The notes under the pieces were generated by a model, which did no database searches, had not been told where the DNA came from, and worked only from the letters and a program-made list of their open reading frames with translations. Positions 11,608 to 25,759 of a stretch of DNA of 64,000 nt are shown piece by piece. The translations under genes and the position numbers were made by a program. Origin of the DNA: Argopecten irradians (Eukaryota > Mollusca > Bivalvia > Pectinida > Pectinidae); assembly GCF_041381155.1 (NCBI RefSeq), contig NC_091147.1, forward strand, positions 36,601,553 through 36,665,552. Direction: 5' to 3'. Position 1 is the first letter of the stretch. Each line of letters begins with the position of its first letter.

Positions 11608-14600
11608 TTTCGTTTTCTCCTTGTTAAAAGTATTTACAACCCTTAATTGTGGAGAGTGGCTTCTGATTATATATCATATATATGATCACATACTCGACAT
11701 GATATAGCCAAATCCTTGTTAATCCCTTGCTCGTGGAATCTGTGATGACTGTATTTATTAGAGAAAAACCGAAGTAGGCGTGGCTAAATCTCTATCCTAT
11801 ACCCAATAACAGTATTTGTTATGGAAATAATTATCAAGCTGGCACGCTTCTGCGCATTTTTGTTTTCTATCAGCGAAAAAATCTAAACGTCATATATGAA
11901 AATTAATTTCATATTGCGTTTCTTTTGTTTTATTATGCTAATCATTCTGTCAATTGAAATAGTTTCGAGGCACTTCTGACCACAGTTACAATCTTCATTA
12001 TATTGTCAATTCGTCGTTGGTCTCATGTTTGCATGATTTTATTGGGTGCTTTACCATACATCATTTAAAAAGCCCAGCAATGGGTGGAGTCATATTTCTT
12101 CATATATCTGGCAGATGTTTTATGTTGATTACTTTGCTGGAAGCGAATAATTGAATTGACAGGTTCAGACAGATGTAGCTTACAAACGCAATCTATCTGG
12201 CGTTATGAATTACAGTAGTAAAGATCAATGGGTTAGATATAGTATACAAGGATAACAATATCATGGACCCATGAACGGCTGCTAATGAAATACTATTGAT
12301 TATATAGTTTTCATGTAAAGCTAAACGCTTCGTCATTACTTTTTTTCATTATCTAAGGTCACCAATATCCTGCAATAGGTTGTCATTTAATCACTGAGAG
12401 CCATTTTTGTAGTTTGTTTTCTCTATGCTTTAGCATGCTTTCATGTTATTATTGGTCTCATTAACAGTTGCGATATTATCCCAAATGACCTCAAATTTTA
12501 TTAAGTATGATGCTAGTGATTACACTTCTGCTACTTTTCATTTAGATTAATTTCCTTTTATACCTTTTCAAGCATAAGATCAAATTTAAGCGTCAATAGA
12601 TATTTATATATTGTTGGTAACAATATTGCATTTCAGGTTCTTGAAAACCTACATTAATGTATCAGATATATACTCACACATTTTGTCTTTGCTTATTGCT
12701 GTCACCTCACTTGAGGGCAGGCACCCAATGTGACCTCATTACTTTGTTAGCGAAATCCACACCTTTTCCATGAAAAGTATGACATTCATCTCGCAAATAC
12801 ATGATGTCACATCAATACTTACCCGCAAAGTCAGATGACTCTGTAATATGCAGAAAAGCCATATCTCATTTTGATATTGATGACGATTTAACAAGATTCT
12901 ATTTTACAATACAGTATTCATATCTGCATTTTTCAACATTGCTACTGCAAGTTACTAAGTAGCCCAAATTTTCATTGAAACCTAGGCTCTAGCGTAATCA
13001 TACATTTATCAGAGTTCCTGAGGTCACGAAAAGGCGGTTCACGTTAGTATAGATAACATAGAAATATATTATAATATAAATATGTAAAGTGGAATGAAAA
13101 CTTGCATTTATCATTTTACATTCGGCCGAAGCTCACTGCATGGGATTTGTATTAATGTAGTCTGATATTTTTGAATGTTAATATGATTCTCTGTTAGTAT
13201 AAAAAAGTATAACAAGAATAAGTAAGAAGCATAGTATATTTATATAATTTAAAATGTTAATATAACATCTCCAAAGACTTCATATCAACAGACAAATGTA
13301 AAATAGAATGATTATATGCACGTATAACTCATTTGCTTAATTATAAGCATAAACATCACATTTTTAATACCATAAGGGTTTCACCCTGGACTGAAACCGA
13401 AGGCTTTTGAAGAGATAAGACTCACCAATCACTGGTGTATACAATATATTTAAAGATTTACATAGAGCATACAGTTTGCCGTTATTCGATTTTTTTATGT
13501 ACATCAATGAACCAAAGTACCTGTTTCATGTTTTTGTCGTACACCGAGCCTGAAGGCTCGTTATGGCATACATATCTTATATAGTACAGCCGTTAATATA
13601 ACAATAACAAAAGTAACCTCTTGAATGCCGGGGATGAAAACACCAAGATTTACCAGAATACATATTCTGACATAACTGTCTGTGTTTTAGCACCAACAAT
13701 ATTGTCAAAATACTTTTTAATGACTCATTTAAGCTTACACATGTCGAGATATCAGTAGTTGTATTGCGTAGAAGTCAACATACCGGTAAGATTTTGTGAC
13801 AATCTTTTCGGGGTCACGCATATGCCGACGATGTCCTTAAGTAAATGTCCTTTTTCAATATATCCATGCATTGCTAATCATTATAAATGACAAAATCGAT
13901 TTATTAATAGTTTGTCTGAATCTAACATATCACAAAAAATATGTTTATGTTTTATTAATCATTCTTGGCCAACTGATTAGAGTGTGACAAACCAGAACTT
14001 ATACATATGTAACAACACCTTCTTAAAATGCCAATAACGGGACATCCTTAATGTATTCCAGGGGTTACTATCACTGTCATTATATTCAGCAACCTCTGGA
14101 GTATGTAAGGGAGATATGCCGAAAACTTGTTATCATGTGAAATATTGGATTGTCTGAGACTTCGTAATATGTTTTGAATCCGTCTTCACTTTGGATTTTT
14201 ACCTGTATGCGGAAAATACGACCATTGAAATGTACATGTTAATATCCATTTGTAGTAACATATATGAGAAAAGCAAGGGCGTTGAATTTCTGTATTCATT
14301 TTTCTTTGTTTATTTAAATCACTTGTTTACTAAAAACTTCACCCAGTGCTGTCCATTATGTTACCTTTGATAGTCCATCATTAACCTGTAGCTACCCAAG
14401 GTCCTACTTAAATAATAAACTGTAACGTAAATTTTAACATGAACTTTGATATATTTTAACATATGTCTTCGCGCAAGAAAATATTCTGGGCCTACTTTTG
14501 CCTAAGAAGGTGCAGCTTCTGTAGGCCTACTGTGGTGGTAGGCCTAGATCCTAACAGTGGTTTATTTAAATAGTGCAAATATTACAGACTTCTACCATTT

Positions 14601-15374
14601 AAATTTCAAAAAACATTTTTATGAACCCTCATTTTGTAGTTTTAGTATTAGTTTTGATCACGTCGTTAGCAAAGGAAGAGTGTGAGACATTGTTAAGCTT
14701 ACTTTTTTGTAGAGTGGGGGTAGACCTAATCAGTAGGCATATAATACACATTTAGAGGTTTAGGAATGATTTAATTGGGTCTATAGAATTATTTTTTCTC
14801 CTTTAATCGTTTTACTGACCCATGTTCATCATTTGAGTCGAGCAACATTGTGGTACCGAAAAAGAATAAAATTTGCCATGTCCCTGTGTGACGCGTGTCA
14901 AAACTGAGAACGTCTTTGTAACAAGTGATATGAAGGCGAAACGACGATAAGAAAAGCTTCATGAAAGTCAATGAATATTGATTTACCTTTAATCAGTTGT
15001 TTAACTAGTATCAAGTTTAAAGGGTATATAAACCACTAGGCCTAGAACAATTCCAGTCCCATCACGTTACGGTGACTCTCTACTTTGAATCGAAGCGGGA
15101 TACAACCTTATCACAGAGCCTAGACATTATCCTTCTTTTTGCAATAATTTCAAACTCTAGTTTAACTGAATAACACTGATTAGATAATTGTTTGTAAATA
15201 AATGTATGAAAAAATATCATCTTTGCACTTTTTTATTTTAATTAGTTGTAATCTAATGACGGACTTCTTTCTCATGTCTCTTATTATAGACTTGCACGAG
15301 TCCAGAGACTCGCAAAACGTTTTAATTGATTAATATCGAAATAATTAATTAAATACGACTGCGTTGATATAGAA
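11608..15374. other. intergenic, no gene recognised
   Basis: Upstream flank of the PAN/fibrinogen gene followed by AT-rich sequence. A small perfect hairpin (CGAGCC, TGAA loop, GGCTCG) sits at 13545-13560 with no assigned role. No exon was recognised. Confidence 0.5.
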
Positions 15375-15578
15375 GGATTGAGTCTTGCTTTGGTCGATTT
15401 CATTGGGGCGATGAGTAGAGTTCCTCTTGAAACATGTTTAACATAAACTACTTCGCACTTCATTCAACTGGGTTCCTCTTGAAACAATTAAAATACTCTG
15501 CTTCGCAGTTCATTCAATTTGTTTCAAGAGGAACTCAATTCATCAACCCATTAAATCGACCAAAGCAAGATTCAAACC
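15375..15578. mobile_element. fold-back element with ~60-bp inverted arms
   Basis: The left arm 15375-15436 (GTCTTGCTTTGGTCGATTTC to GAGTTCCTCTTGAAACA) pairs with the right arm 15520-15578. The centre carries a second direct copy of TTCATTCAACTGGGTTCCTC-like sequence. The open frames across it are incidental. Confidence 0.7.
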
Positions 15579-17639
15579 TTAATTACTTGTACTTGTATGC
15601 CTGTATGTTCTTGCCTAAGATAATTTCATCAACCCCTCCGTGGCTATATATTGTATTTGTTAAATGTGCGTGACATTAGCTCAGGTATTGGTACAGCTTA
15701 CATATTGTACCTGCTGAATCGTATTAATCAACGATTTAGACTTTCAACAGTATTAATCAAAATACTCAACAATGTTGTGAAATTTGTCATTATTTATTGC
15801 CATATGTTTCATAAGGGATGTAGAAAAATACATTCATGTCATGTTTTGCTTCGTGGTTATGTAACAGAATTCGCCTCACTGAATTGTCTCTTTAACACAA
15901 GAGGTAGGTGCAAGTTATTGTTCGTTGTCAGATTAAGGTTTTATCTTCAAAATGGCAACATACAACAATCATTGTTTATAGGTGTCGGACATAATAACAA
16001 ATTTAAAATTCATTCAATTTATAACAAACTATCAAATTAGTTTCTATTATCACCGTTACATAGCTAAAGACAAACAATTTCTTAAAGACGGCTTTTTTAA
16101 TGTTATAATATAACAATGTTTACCTTTTTTATTTTTAACTTGGCCCTAAATTATCAAGGCGGTCGATGACCCTTTGAACCTATACATTACAAATCAATAT
16201 TACAATTTTGTTTCATTAAGACCTGGAGTCCCTCCCCTAGAACGCAATACAACACACATAATAGTTATTTCTCATATATCGGATAATATCAATGGTGCCT
16301 CTTTAAAAACACAGACTAATGTATGATTCATTTTAGATGCTTCATTTTGCTTCAGCTTCGAAGGACAGCGTGGACACAAATATGGCTTCACAATAAACTA
16401 ATCAGCGCATGGATTCGAGAACAGAACAAAGTGGCCGCGAAATCTGCAAACTTTCAAAATAACATGGGATTAAACTTATTGTGATGGGGTTGTGAACAGG
16501 TTAGTGTTGATATATGCAAAGAATAACATCTAATCGTATTATAGGCGCGGTGACACATGCAGACATTGCACTTTTACCGAAGGTGGTGAAAATTCTAGCC
16601 AGCCATGCATTTTATTCCTGATGTTTTTACATAGTATATATGTGTATTTTGTATTTATCTATACTATATATTATTGACAGAACATCAACCTCCTTTGCCA
16701 ATATAATAGTCAAGAGACCACATTATGAAATCGGATACTCGGCGAAGTTGAGGTAAACACTGTTTAATTGGGCATTTACATCAATGAAATGTTTTAATGA
16801 TTGTAATTATGGTTTTTCATTCACTTGCAGAGTATTTTCTTGAAATATTTCAGATATGTAAACAATGGAATGCACGGACGCTGAAGTCAATATACTCCCA
16901 TTTCACTTAGTTCAAAGTAATACTAATTTCTGACAGACAAAGGAACGTGTGAACACCGAACGTGCTGAACAGTGTTGTGTCTTTTCATTCAAGGATCTTA
17001 CCGATGCGTTTTGTTTCCTGCTTATATGTACATCCCCATAGGTCTTGAATGAAAATTGTCAAAATGATATTTCATAATTAGATATTGTTTCATTAATATT
17101 AAGTGGTAAGAAGATGACAATGACAGATTAAAACGAAGTTTAATATTTTCAAGTAACTGAAAAAAAGGAAAAAGACATTCAATTAAGAACAAAACTTAAA
17201 TCTTTAATTCAAATGTTCATGATTCACTGATAATTCAAGATTTTTTGTCTTTCGTAGTTAAAAATCATTCTGAATCAAGGATGTTTTGAAATGATAATTA
17301 TTCAGTAAGTATTACAATTAAAGGTGAATCATACTAAGAGATCTAAAGATTTTAAAGTAAAAGACACATACCATGCATTTTTGTTTAAGAAATAAATTTG
17401 AAAAATCTACAGTTAAATTGTAATTTGTGTTATTTTTTATATTACTTTGTACCTCAAGGTGAAATGCGTTATTCAAGTAAGTGGTAAAAATGAATGCAAA
17501 TGTGCCAAGTGTCTTAATTAGATGGTAACAATATCAGTGCTGTTGAGTTTAAATTATTTAAAAAAAGCTATGTCCTGAAGTGCTGCACTTTTGCATTCAT
17601 TTTTATCACTGACAATTAAAAGGACAAACCAGCTATAAT
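15579..17639. other. intergenic, no gene recognised
   Basis: A 129-codon open frame lies at 15651-16040, but its composition is that of AT-rich noncoding DNA and it resembles no family. Nothing else was recognised. Confidence 0.45.
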
Positions 17640-17815
17640 AATGGCGTCTAATACCACGTCAAAACCTGACGTCAGATTACAACGTCTATGCAAGGTCAGA
17701 ATTTGACATCTAAAAAACCTTCGCATCCAACTGTATCTGACTAAAATCCAACGTCGGATTCCGACGTCCTTCTGACGTCTATGTGACGTCATGTGCCTGC
17801 TGGGATGCCATAATC
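17640..17815. repeat. dispersed-repeat-like block rich in ACGTC
   Basis: Repeated ACGTC words occur (ACCACGTCAAAACC, CTGACGTCAG, CAACGTCGGATTCCGACGTC, TGACGTCTATGTGACGTC), ending in TGCCTGCTGGGATG. This composition and terminal motif recall non-autonomous DNA transposon ends in other animals. The boundary and family are uncertain. Confidence 0.4.
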
Positions 17816-19219
17816 TGAGAAATAAGGTTTAAGGTTATATATACCATAATTTCCATACTCAGGAATCAAGAGGATCTTCATGGATATATCTAATTTAACA
17901 AGACGGCAAATGTCTATATATTTTAACTACGGCTCGGCACAAATGACTACAACGGTTACCTGTAGTGACGTAATTCTCCCCGATATGACGTCAAAATGTG
18001 TACAATGTAGTTACAAATGTATGAGGGAAATGAACGATAATAATTTTTATTTTATTTTTTTACCAGGATTTTGTTTTATTTGTAAGAGAAATTTTACATT
18101 AACTGCAAAATTCACCAATACAGTTAGCCGTGCTTACCTACAAATTATACAGCCTCTTATGATGTGTGTCATAGAGGTGGGTTGCTGTGGTCTAGAAATT
18201 AGGTTGGCGTTGTAAAATATGAGTGATGTTTAACAAATAAGAACTTTTTTTTTGCTTTTGGGGGAACCCAGTGCTTATGTTAAGTATACGTAAACTTTCA
18301 TATGTACAAATATCTAGATACACAAGACCAAAATTTTCATCTTTATTTTGAAATACACTGTATTCACCAAAGTGTGTATTTACTTTATATTCAGAGCTAC
18401 TATTTATGCGCTTTGGCTTGTTTGCTTGTTAAAATATTTATTTCATTTGCTTGATATTCACACTAACATGTTTTTGATATTGATAAGTCGATTACCATGT
18501 TTAAATTATTACACATAAATGTACATTCCCGACCCAATAAGTTCACAATGCTGCTTCTTCCAGTGTCACTTCTAAACATTTCTTCAAACATTGTTTTGAT
18601 ATGTCTTTGTGAATTCGATAACTGAACTCCGCTAAAAGAATTTTACGGAAGTTCCTTTGCAGAAATAACCTTTAAATATGATTCCGCCATTAAATATCTC
18701 AGAGTTAATCAAGGCTTATGAGAACTTTGATCCCCGTTAACGTTAATGATCGTTTGTGTAACGTTATATTTCTGGAAACGACGTCATAAAACTAATGATG
18801 GTTTAACGTAGGTGTAATCCACGATTAAGTTTTAATAGAACTTTGAACAACCGACCCCAGATTTATCTCTCACGTGGGTAAAGAAATGTTTCTCAATATA
18901 TCTGTTTTCTTTCAAAAACACCTAAATAAACAACACATTTGTCTCCAAAATTGTTAGGTAAAAAGAATTGTTTTACTTCTTTGATCACTGTAAACGTTAC
19001 ACGGGGATCATTTCTCAGAACATCGACACCTGTTCATAAATATGTCATTGAGTTCTGTAGCCGCCATCCACGAACCCTCCACCTTACATAACATCACGAT
19101 TTCCGCTCCATTTAACAGTAGAAAACTATTGATATTTTTGCTATTTTTACATTTAAGAAATATCTAAAAATATTGCTAATCAATAAAATACTAATTGAAA
19201 TAATGAGAATTGTTAATTT
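17816..19219. other. intergenic, no exon 5 copy found
   Basis: This is where a copy of the last PAN/fibrinogen exon would be expected for the duplicated gene. I see no similarity to it. The 111-codon plus frame at 17880-18215 has no recognised relatives. Confidence 0.45.
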
Positions 19220-22200
19220 ACGTTTTATGTTTCCAGAAAAGCCATTCACACTCAGTTTGTAATTTTCAGATTTATCAGTTGCAAATTGGAGAACTCTGCA
19301 TACGCCCATTCCCCAGTCAATGATTCAACTTCCACACGTAGGATCTTAGACACGTTTGTTAGGATGTGAAGGTTATCGTTACCTGTAAAAGTGATCTACA
19401 AATAATACCGTAAGAGTTGATGTAAACCGTTATATAACGTTGTAACAAGGTTATTCTATCAAAGACACAAGACTTTCGTGATAGAAAGAAACTCCATATA
19501 ATATAGTTTTAAAAAATGAAAGTATGATGGTCAAAATTTTCGGACTTGATCAATCGCTGTTGTTCTGTCCACTGACCGAGACACACTCATAATCTCTCAA
19601 GAGGTAGTGTCTGCTCCCGATTAAGGTTCAGTATAACGAAAGTGAAAGGAATGTGGTTTGCCCGCTGTCAATATAATAGGATCAGATGTGTTGCGTTTCA
19701 GTGAGATGGACTTAAAAAAAATTACAAGCGTTCCACCGTTACAACACGAACATACTGCAATTTCTCGGAACATACATGTTTTCCACACACGCTACGCATC
19801 GTAAACATGGACTACATTTTTGAAATGCCACTGGTTGTCAATAGGACTGTAATTTTTAATAAGCCAACTATCCAACCAACCAACCAACAAGTCACATAGA
19901 GGATCCATGCACAATTTTCAATTGACCATATTTTCAGACATATAATGAATTAAAAAGCATTATATACAATGTTACAAATTCAAAATTTTGTTATTAAACC
20001 AATTGAAGCATATTGCCTGTAAATCTGCTTTGATTTTCATACGAAAGCAGTAAAAATTATAAATTAGCTACAAAACACAATCATTGTCTCTAACCGAGCC
20101 AGAAGTATCATTGGGGATCACCAAATCCATTCATGTAGTCACTCCATGTACGAAAGAAATCGACATCTCCCTTTGTTCGTCTTTAGATAACCTAATTGAA
20201 ATATACGTGAACATTTAATTCCTGACAAGAAAACAGACACTGATTAGAGAGGTCCTATCCGAAATGATTGAAAATTTCTTGACGAGCATAGCCCGGATAA
20301 AGATTCTTGTGGATTTTACCTCATTGTGTTTAAATAATTAAATTTCTTGGTTTTTATATAATATTAGGAGATGGTAACACGCTGGCATTTTATATAAGCT
20401 TGCATTTCTTCAAGGAAATGTTCACTGCTTATGCGACTTTAGAATTTATTTAATAAAGTTAATTATTTTCAAAACCTTACGATATCAAATCCACCTAGTT
20501 CTTTAACAAAGAAGGTGTTTTTATTATTTCAATTATATATTCGCTATCACTAAAATTTATCTAGCAAATATTGTATCGGTGTATAAGAGAAATCATTACG
20601 GTTTTTCGTATACGCATCTACCTTTCATTTTTAAAACTCCAAGTTTATTATATCATGACGGGTTTCACGGTACTTAATTATAAGCTTAATATATACTTGT
20701 ACATGTATCTGTATTGCATTTAACACATGCATTGTAATTTGTACGGTTTTATTACAGAAATCCTAACGATTTTTAATTTGTAATCGTAATTTTTATATTG
20801 AAATTTAAGAGGCATTTAAATCTAAACAAACCCTGCGTTTTTAATTTTCCTTGTGTTATTAACATTAGCCTACAATTTGAAATTAGATTTTATAGGCCTA
20901 TATGTGTGTGACAAAATTATAACATTTCAGTATGATGGCCAAAATATACCAAACATACCAGAGATGTTAGATGAAGATTTTTATATGTACGTTCATTACT
21001 ACGAGCCGTACATTATATTATTAAACTTCATGCATGTTCGATTTTATGTATAGATCATGAGTTTCCTGACCATCCCGACTTCAAATTGTCGATAATAAAA
21101 ACTAAGCCGAGTACTTATTAATTAAGAATTAAGACACCAACGATAATTTGGTCAATCTTAGAATATCATAATTGTTTATTTTGATATATCATCAGTCCTC
21201 GCTAATACATATGTACATATGAAAGCCCCGTCCATCTTCGGCACAAACACCAAATTGTAACATCCAAACTCACGTGCCCTTCAAGTCATATTTGGCCACG
21301 CCCACCTCTTAAACGAACCATGCCATGAGAAAACGTTTTGATTCTCGACGCCGCGGTGTACTTGTCTTTGATCATATATATATGTACTATCGATACTTGT
21401 CGTAATTGTATTACACTTTCGGCGTTCACAGATAAGGTTCAACGGCAATAATGAATTATAAACATTGTATTTTTTTCTCAAATATAAATGATGAATCGAT
21501 GTTTTTCTGCCGTCCTCAGTGATCCATAGCTCTCTTGGGACAGGTTTGGTAGAAACACAAATGTACGTATGTGTTCATTCATTATAAAGGTTTTTATCAC
21601 TAGTAACAATCACTCACTGAACGATCTATATAACCAGGTAAGATGTATCTAACAACATACTCAGAAAGCACATAGAAAGTTAGATGTATACATGTACAAA
21701 TGTCAAATTGCATTGGAGAGTAGTGTCAATTTTGTCAATTTTAATCCCCAATGGAAAAAACCCATTCTGGTTACAGTTTTGCTAGTATATGGGTTTAATG
21801 TGAACAATACTTTCAGTTCAAGGTCCATCTTCAGTATCCATATCACAGTATACAATAGAGCCTCTCTTTCCTATTTTGTATATATCAGAGCTGTATCCAA
21901 TCAGGTCTGCAGAGCTGTTGACAATCACTGCAATAATGAAACGAAAGAGTTACCATAAGAAGACACTTTAAGGTGATAAAAACAAATTATAATATGCTAT
22001 TTTTGTCTTGATGTTTGTTTATTGTGGTGCACTTCATGATTTTCAACAAAAAATGCAGGTTGTATTTAACTTATTTTCAATAAAATATGCTTGAAACGAA
22101 GTCCACAACGATGTCACCAGGTCTAGAACAATCGCATAGCTTATCGCCCCTGATGTCACCAGGTGGCCGTAGATTCGTGCCGTCATATGAGACAAATAGC

Positions 22201-23341
22201 GGTGACAAGAGCCGGGAAATTCAATGGGACAGTGTTGCGGTATTGGCGATTATAAATATTTAAAACAGTCGCGCTACGTGTACTTTCTACATTAATAAGT
22301 GGAAATGTATCCGTATATATAATATACAATCTATAAAATACCCTGATATAATAAAAACGATCGTTTACTCATTTTAATCGTTATATTCTGGGCTATAAAC
22401 TTGTTATGTTCTTGAAGTCAAAAGCCATTTGACATCGCGTACGTGTGTGTCCACTCAGGTTCGAGGGGGTTGCGCTTGATTTTTGTCTGTAAATTAAAAT
22501 TCTAAACATAGACTTTAAAGTTTATATCAACAAGATGACATAATTTTACAAGAAAATGGACCCAAACAACAATGACACTACATGCTACAGGTACATACAT
22601 ATATTTGCATATTTATAAAAGCAGACCCCGCCACCTTTTTTGAATACCCTTTCTAAAACCCTATCATACAGCGACAAACGTGCCCCTATCCCGCAATATG
22701 TATGTACTACACACGTCTATTTCCTATTTGGAACTTAATCCTTCAGAACATCCCACAGAAAAGGTAAGGCTTATTTATTTTTAAAAGTTCTGTAATTAGT
22801 TTTGCGGATTTATTCGACAAAATTTCAGGGCTTTTCGGGTACGAAAATAGAATAACATGTACAGTAGTAAAAATACGACCGATAAAAAAGACGGGACAAA
22901 GCACAGACACTAAATACAATGACCAAATATGCATGATATGTACAGTGGACAAGATACGCATTTGATAGTTCAACTAACACAGGGCCATGAAACAATATGT
23001 ATTTCTTATAAAACACAAATCATTTATAAGACCGCTTATCCATATTATCTAACCGTGAGCAGTTTTGGAAATAACAAACTTGTCGACCTTAAGTAAATTT
23101 AAAAGTATACGAACAGTCCACAGAGATTTCAGAATTAGTTAATTTATATCAATATGGACACACTAGATAGCCTATTGAATATAATGAAAAGATCTTGGTG
23201 TCTAGATAAAAAAACGGTAAAATTCGTATTCTTCATATAGGCAAGTGCCACACGAAGTACTATTTTGCTCAGTTGTGGAAATCCAGCACATGTAAAAGAC
23301 TGTACAGTCGAAAAGATCACTACAAAAATGCTCAGTTTCAT
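19220..23341 (-). pseudogene. decayed tandem copy of the PAN/fibrinogen gene
   Basis: Four exon relics lie in the same order and strand as the intact gene. (1) 23245-23341: MKLSIFVVIFSTVQSF signal peptide, cut off after RVALA, so the PAN domain is lost. (2) 21815-21927: [11 protein letters not shown] block, with TGG changed to TGA, the first cysteine lost and the donor GTGAGT degraded to GAAAGT. (3) 20095-20191: GDVDFFRTW block, with a TAA in the third codon, a later in-frame stop and a degraded donor. (4) 19220-19382: ILRVEVESLTGEWAYAEF block, followed by a 4-nt deletion that shifts frame. No exon 5 relic is seen. It cannot encode a fibrinogen domain. Confidence 0.9.
21229..21455. repeat. 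dispersed repeat, copy 1 of 2 in window
   Basis: Shares a long diverged match with 23867-24058 in the same orientation, including CCAAATTGTAACATCCAAAC, GTCATATTTGGCC and CTTGTCGTAATTGTATTACA. It lies between relic exons 2 and 3 of the pseudogene. The other copy lies beyond relic exon 1, so this is either an inserted family or a local duplication. Confidence 0.75.
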
Positions 23342-23866
23342 TTCACTATTCCTGTTTTCTACCGTATTTCTCTACCATATTCAGTTATGTTAAAAACCGA
23401 ATATCGATAAATGATTTTCAATTATATGTCCACTTCATATACTATAGTTAAATCTTTCAGGCCAGAGGAATCATTTCTGTCTGAGCCGATGTCAACATGA
23501 ACACTCTACTCATTATAGAAAACACAAATTAGACGTGGTAAAATATTTGTCAATATATGACCTGTAGCCAACAGTAGACCTTTGTATGCAAACAGTAACT
23601 AAGCAACCGATGAAATATAACGTTCATCAGTTATAGTATGTTAACCGCTCTATAGATGGTATATATAAAACTGAGTGCCGTTACGTGTATCACGCTTTAG
23701 ATTTTCTGTTTATATTTTCTATTATGCTAACGAGGTTTTATTCAATTAATAACTATTGAAATAAGCATATGGAATGTATATACCTCCCATAGTAATACTT
23801 AGACACTACATATAAACACTGCCTACTTTTAAAACAGTCTTATATCTCTGGATATTTCCCCGACGG

Positions 23867-24058
23867 CCCTGTCCATCTTCGATACAAATACCAAATTGTA
23901 ACATCCAAACCCACGTGCCCTTTAAGTCATATTTGGCCCCGCCCACCTTGTAAACGAATCTCGACGCCGCAGAGTACATGTCTTTGATCATGGACTATTG
24001 ATACTTGTCGTAATTGTATTACACTTCCGGCGTTCATAGATTGGGTTCAACGGAAGTA
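23867..24058. repeat. dispersed repeat, copy 2 of 2 in window
   Basis: Partner of 21229-21455, about 85 percent alike by eye. It lacks a ~25-bp stretch present in copy 1. The open frame over it is incidental. Confidence 0.75.
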
Positions 24059-24237
24059 GTTTAATAAAAATATTTTTTTACCAATATTATCAAAAATCAT
24101 TCGGTTTCATTTTCATATTTGGGGCTTTAAACCCCATTCACCGCACCTTCCCCCTTGGTGACAAATTCCTGTGCGACATACCGTGTTCCATGTTCATTTA
24201 TCATAAATATAGGAATAACAAATAATGCTTGTCTACA

Positions 24238-24960
24238 TCATACAGGCCACAGGATAAAACTTCGTAGATCAGAAGTTGACATGCTCTAGATCTACTGGAG
24301 AAAATCCCAGTGCCTGGTTACCATCCCAACACAATGTATATCATACAGGCCACATGATTAACCTACATAGATCAGAAGTTGACATGCTCTAGATCTACTG
24401 GAGAAAATCCCAGTGCCTGGTTACCATCCCAACACAATGTATATCATACAGGCCACATGATTAACCTACATAGATCAGAAGTTGACATGCTCTAGATCTA
24501 CTGGAGAAAATCCCAGTGCCTGGTTACCATCCCAACACAATGTATATCATACAGGCCACATGATTAACCTACATAGATCAGAAGTTGGCATGCTCTAGAT
24601 CTACTGGAGAAAATTCTAGTGCCTGGTTACCATCCCAACACAATGTATATCATACAGGCCACATGATTAACCTACAAAGATCAGAAGTTGACATGCTCTA
24701 GATCTACTGGAGAAAATCCCAGTGCCTGGTTATCTTCCCAGCACAATGTATATCATACAGGCCACATGATTAACCTACTTAGATCAGAAGTTGACATGCT
24801 CTAGATCTACTGGAGAAAATCCCAGTGCCTGGTTACCTTCCCAACACAATGTATATCATACAGGCCACATGATTAACCTACGTGGATCAGAAGTTGACAT
24901 GCTCTAGATCTACTGGAGAAAATCCCAGTGCCTAGTTACTTTCCCAACACAATGTATAAG
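24238..24960. repeat. tandem repeat, 103-bp unit, 7 copies
   Basis: GATCAGAAGTTGACATGCTC recurs at 24267, 24370, 24473, 24576, 24679, 24782 and 24885, an exact 103-bp spacing. Copies differ by a few substitutions only, so the array is young or homogenised. Confidence 0.97.
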
Positions 24961-25759
24961 GTAGGTGTCTAAAGCATTATCATTTTGTGATATATCATTA
25001 ACACATTATTTTTGTAAAGTAAAATTGCTAAGTGAATTTGCGACCCGAATTTTGGTCCTATTTTTCCTACACGTGTTCAATACCCATGACGTTATACAAA
25101 TATTGCTCATCCTATTGGCATTCAACAAAGTAATAGTAACATTGGCTGGAAGGAAATTCCTTTTTCTGGAAACAAAATAATTGTATTAATTGTTTTCCGA
25201 AGAAATAACAATATGCTACCAAAAACCATGTCAGATGTTGCAGTTTGCGATTATTTTACAATCAATGTTCATTGTAAATATAGTAATTACAAGTAAATAT
25301 ATGTTGATATTAATAAGTAGTATGTTTTTGCGTTTATTATCATAAATGTTACACTGGAGAGTGTTTGATAAAACCAAGGCAAATTTAAATATTGGCGTTC
25401 TTAACTCTATATTGACCTGAAGGAACTTGGTTCTTCTTCAATATAAGAACGTGAGTGGTAAAGAGAAGTCTTCTGTAAATCGTTTCATTTGTTTCCAAAT
25501 GAAAAAAAATCTAAAGGATGCAGTGTATATTATTAAGATTTGCATTCCAAAATGAGTTGGCGTGATCAAAGATAGTTCTTAGTGTAAACATTATTATATT
25601 TATATTTCGATAAATATACATAGAAACCATGGAAATGGGATAGATCTTTTCTTATTTTTCTAATACAATTACACACAAATTATTTATGTTGAAACTTTAT
25701 TATACAATTGATTTTCCCATGATGGAGCGTCATTTGACCACCCGAGAGTTGTTCACATG
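24961..25759. other. intergenic, no gene recognised
   Basis: AT-rich. No exon-like segment was recognised. Confidence 0.5.

Noticed and set aside
15651-16040. 129-codon plus-strand open frame
   Set aside because: AT-rich composition, no signal or domain pattern, no relatives recognised. It is expected by chance in DNA of this composition.
16330-16500. Possible exon starting after TTTGCTTCAG
   Set aside because: An open frame of about 45 codons with no family resemblance, no clear donor, and no neighbouring exons to join.
24238-24960. CRISPR array
   Set aside because: The whole 103-bp unit is repeated with no unique spacers, and the setting is a eukaryotic genome. The same holds for the other arrays.
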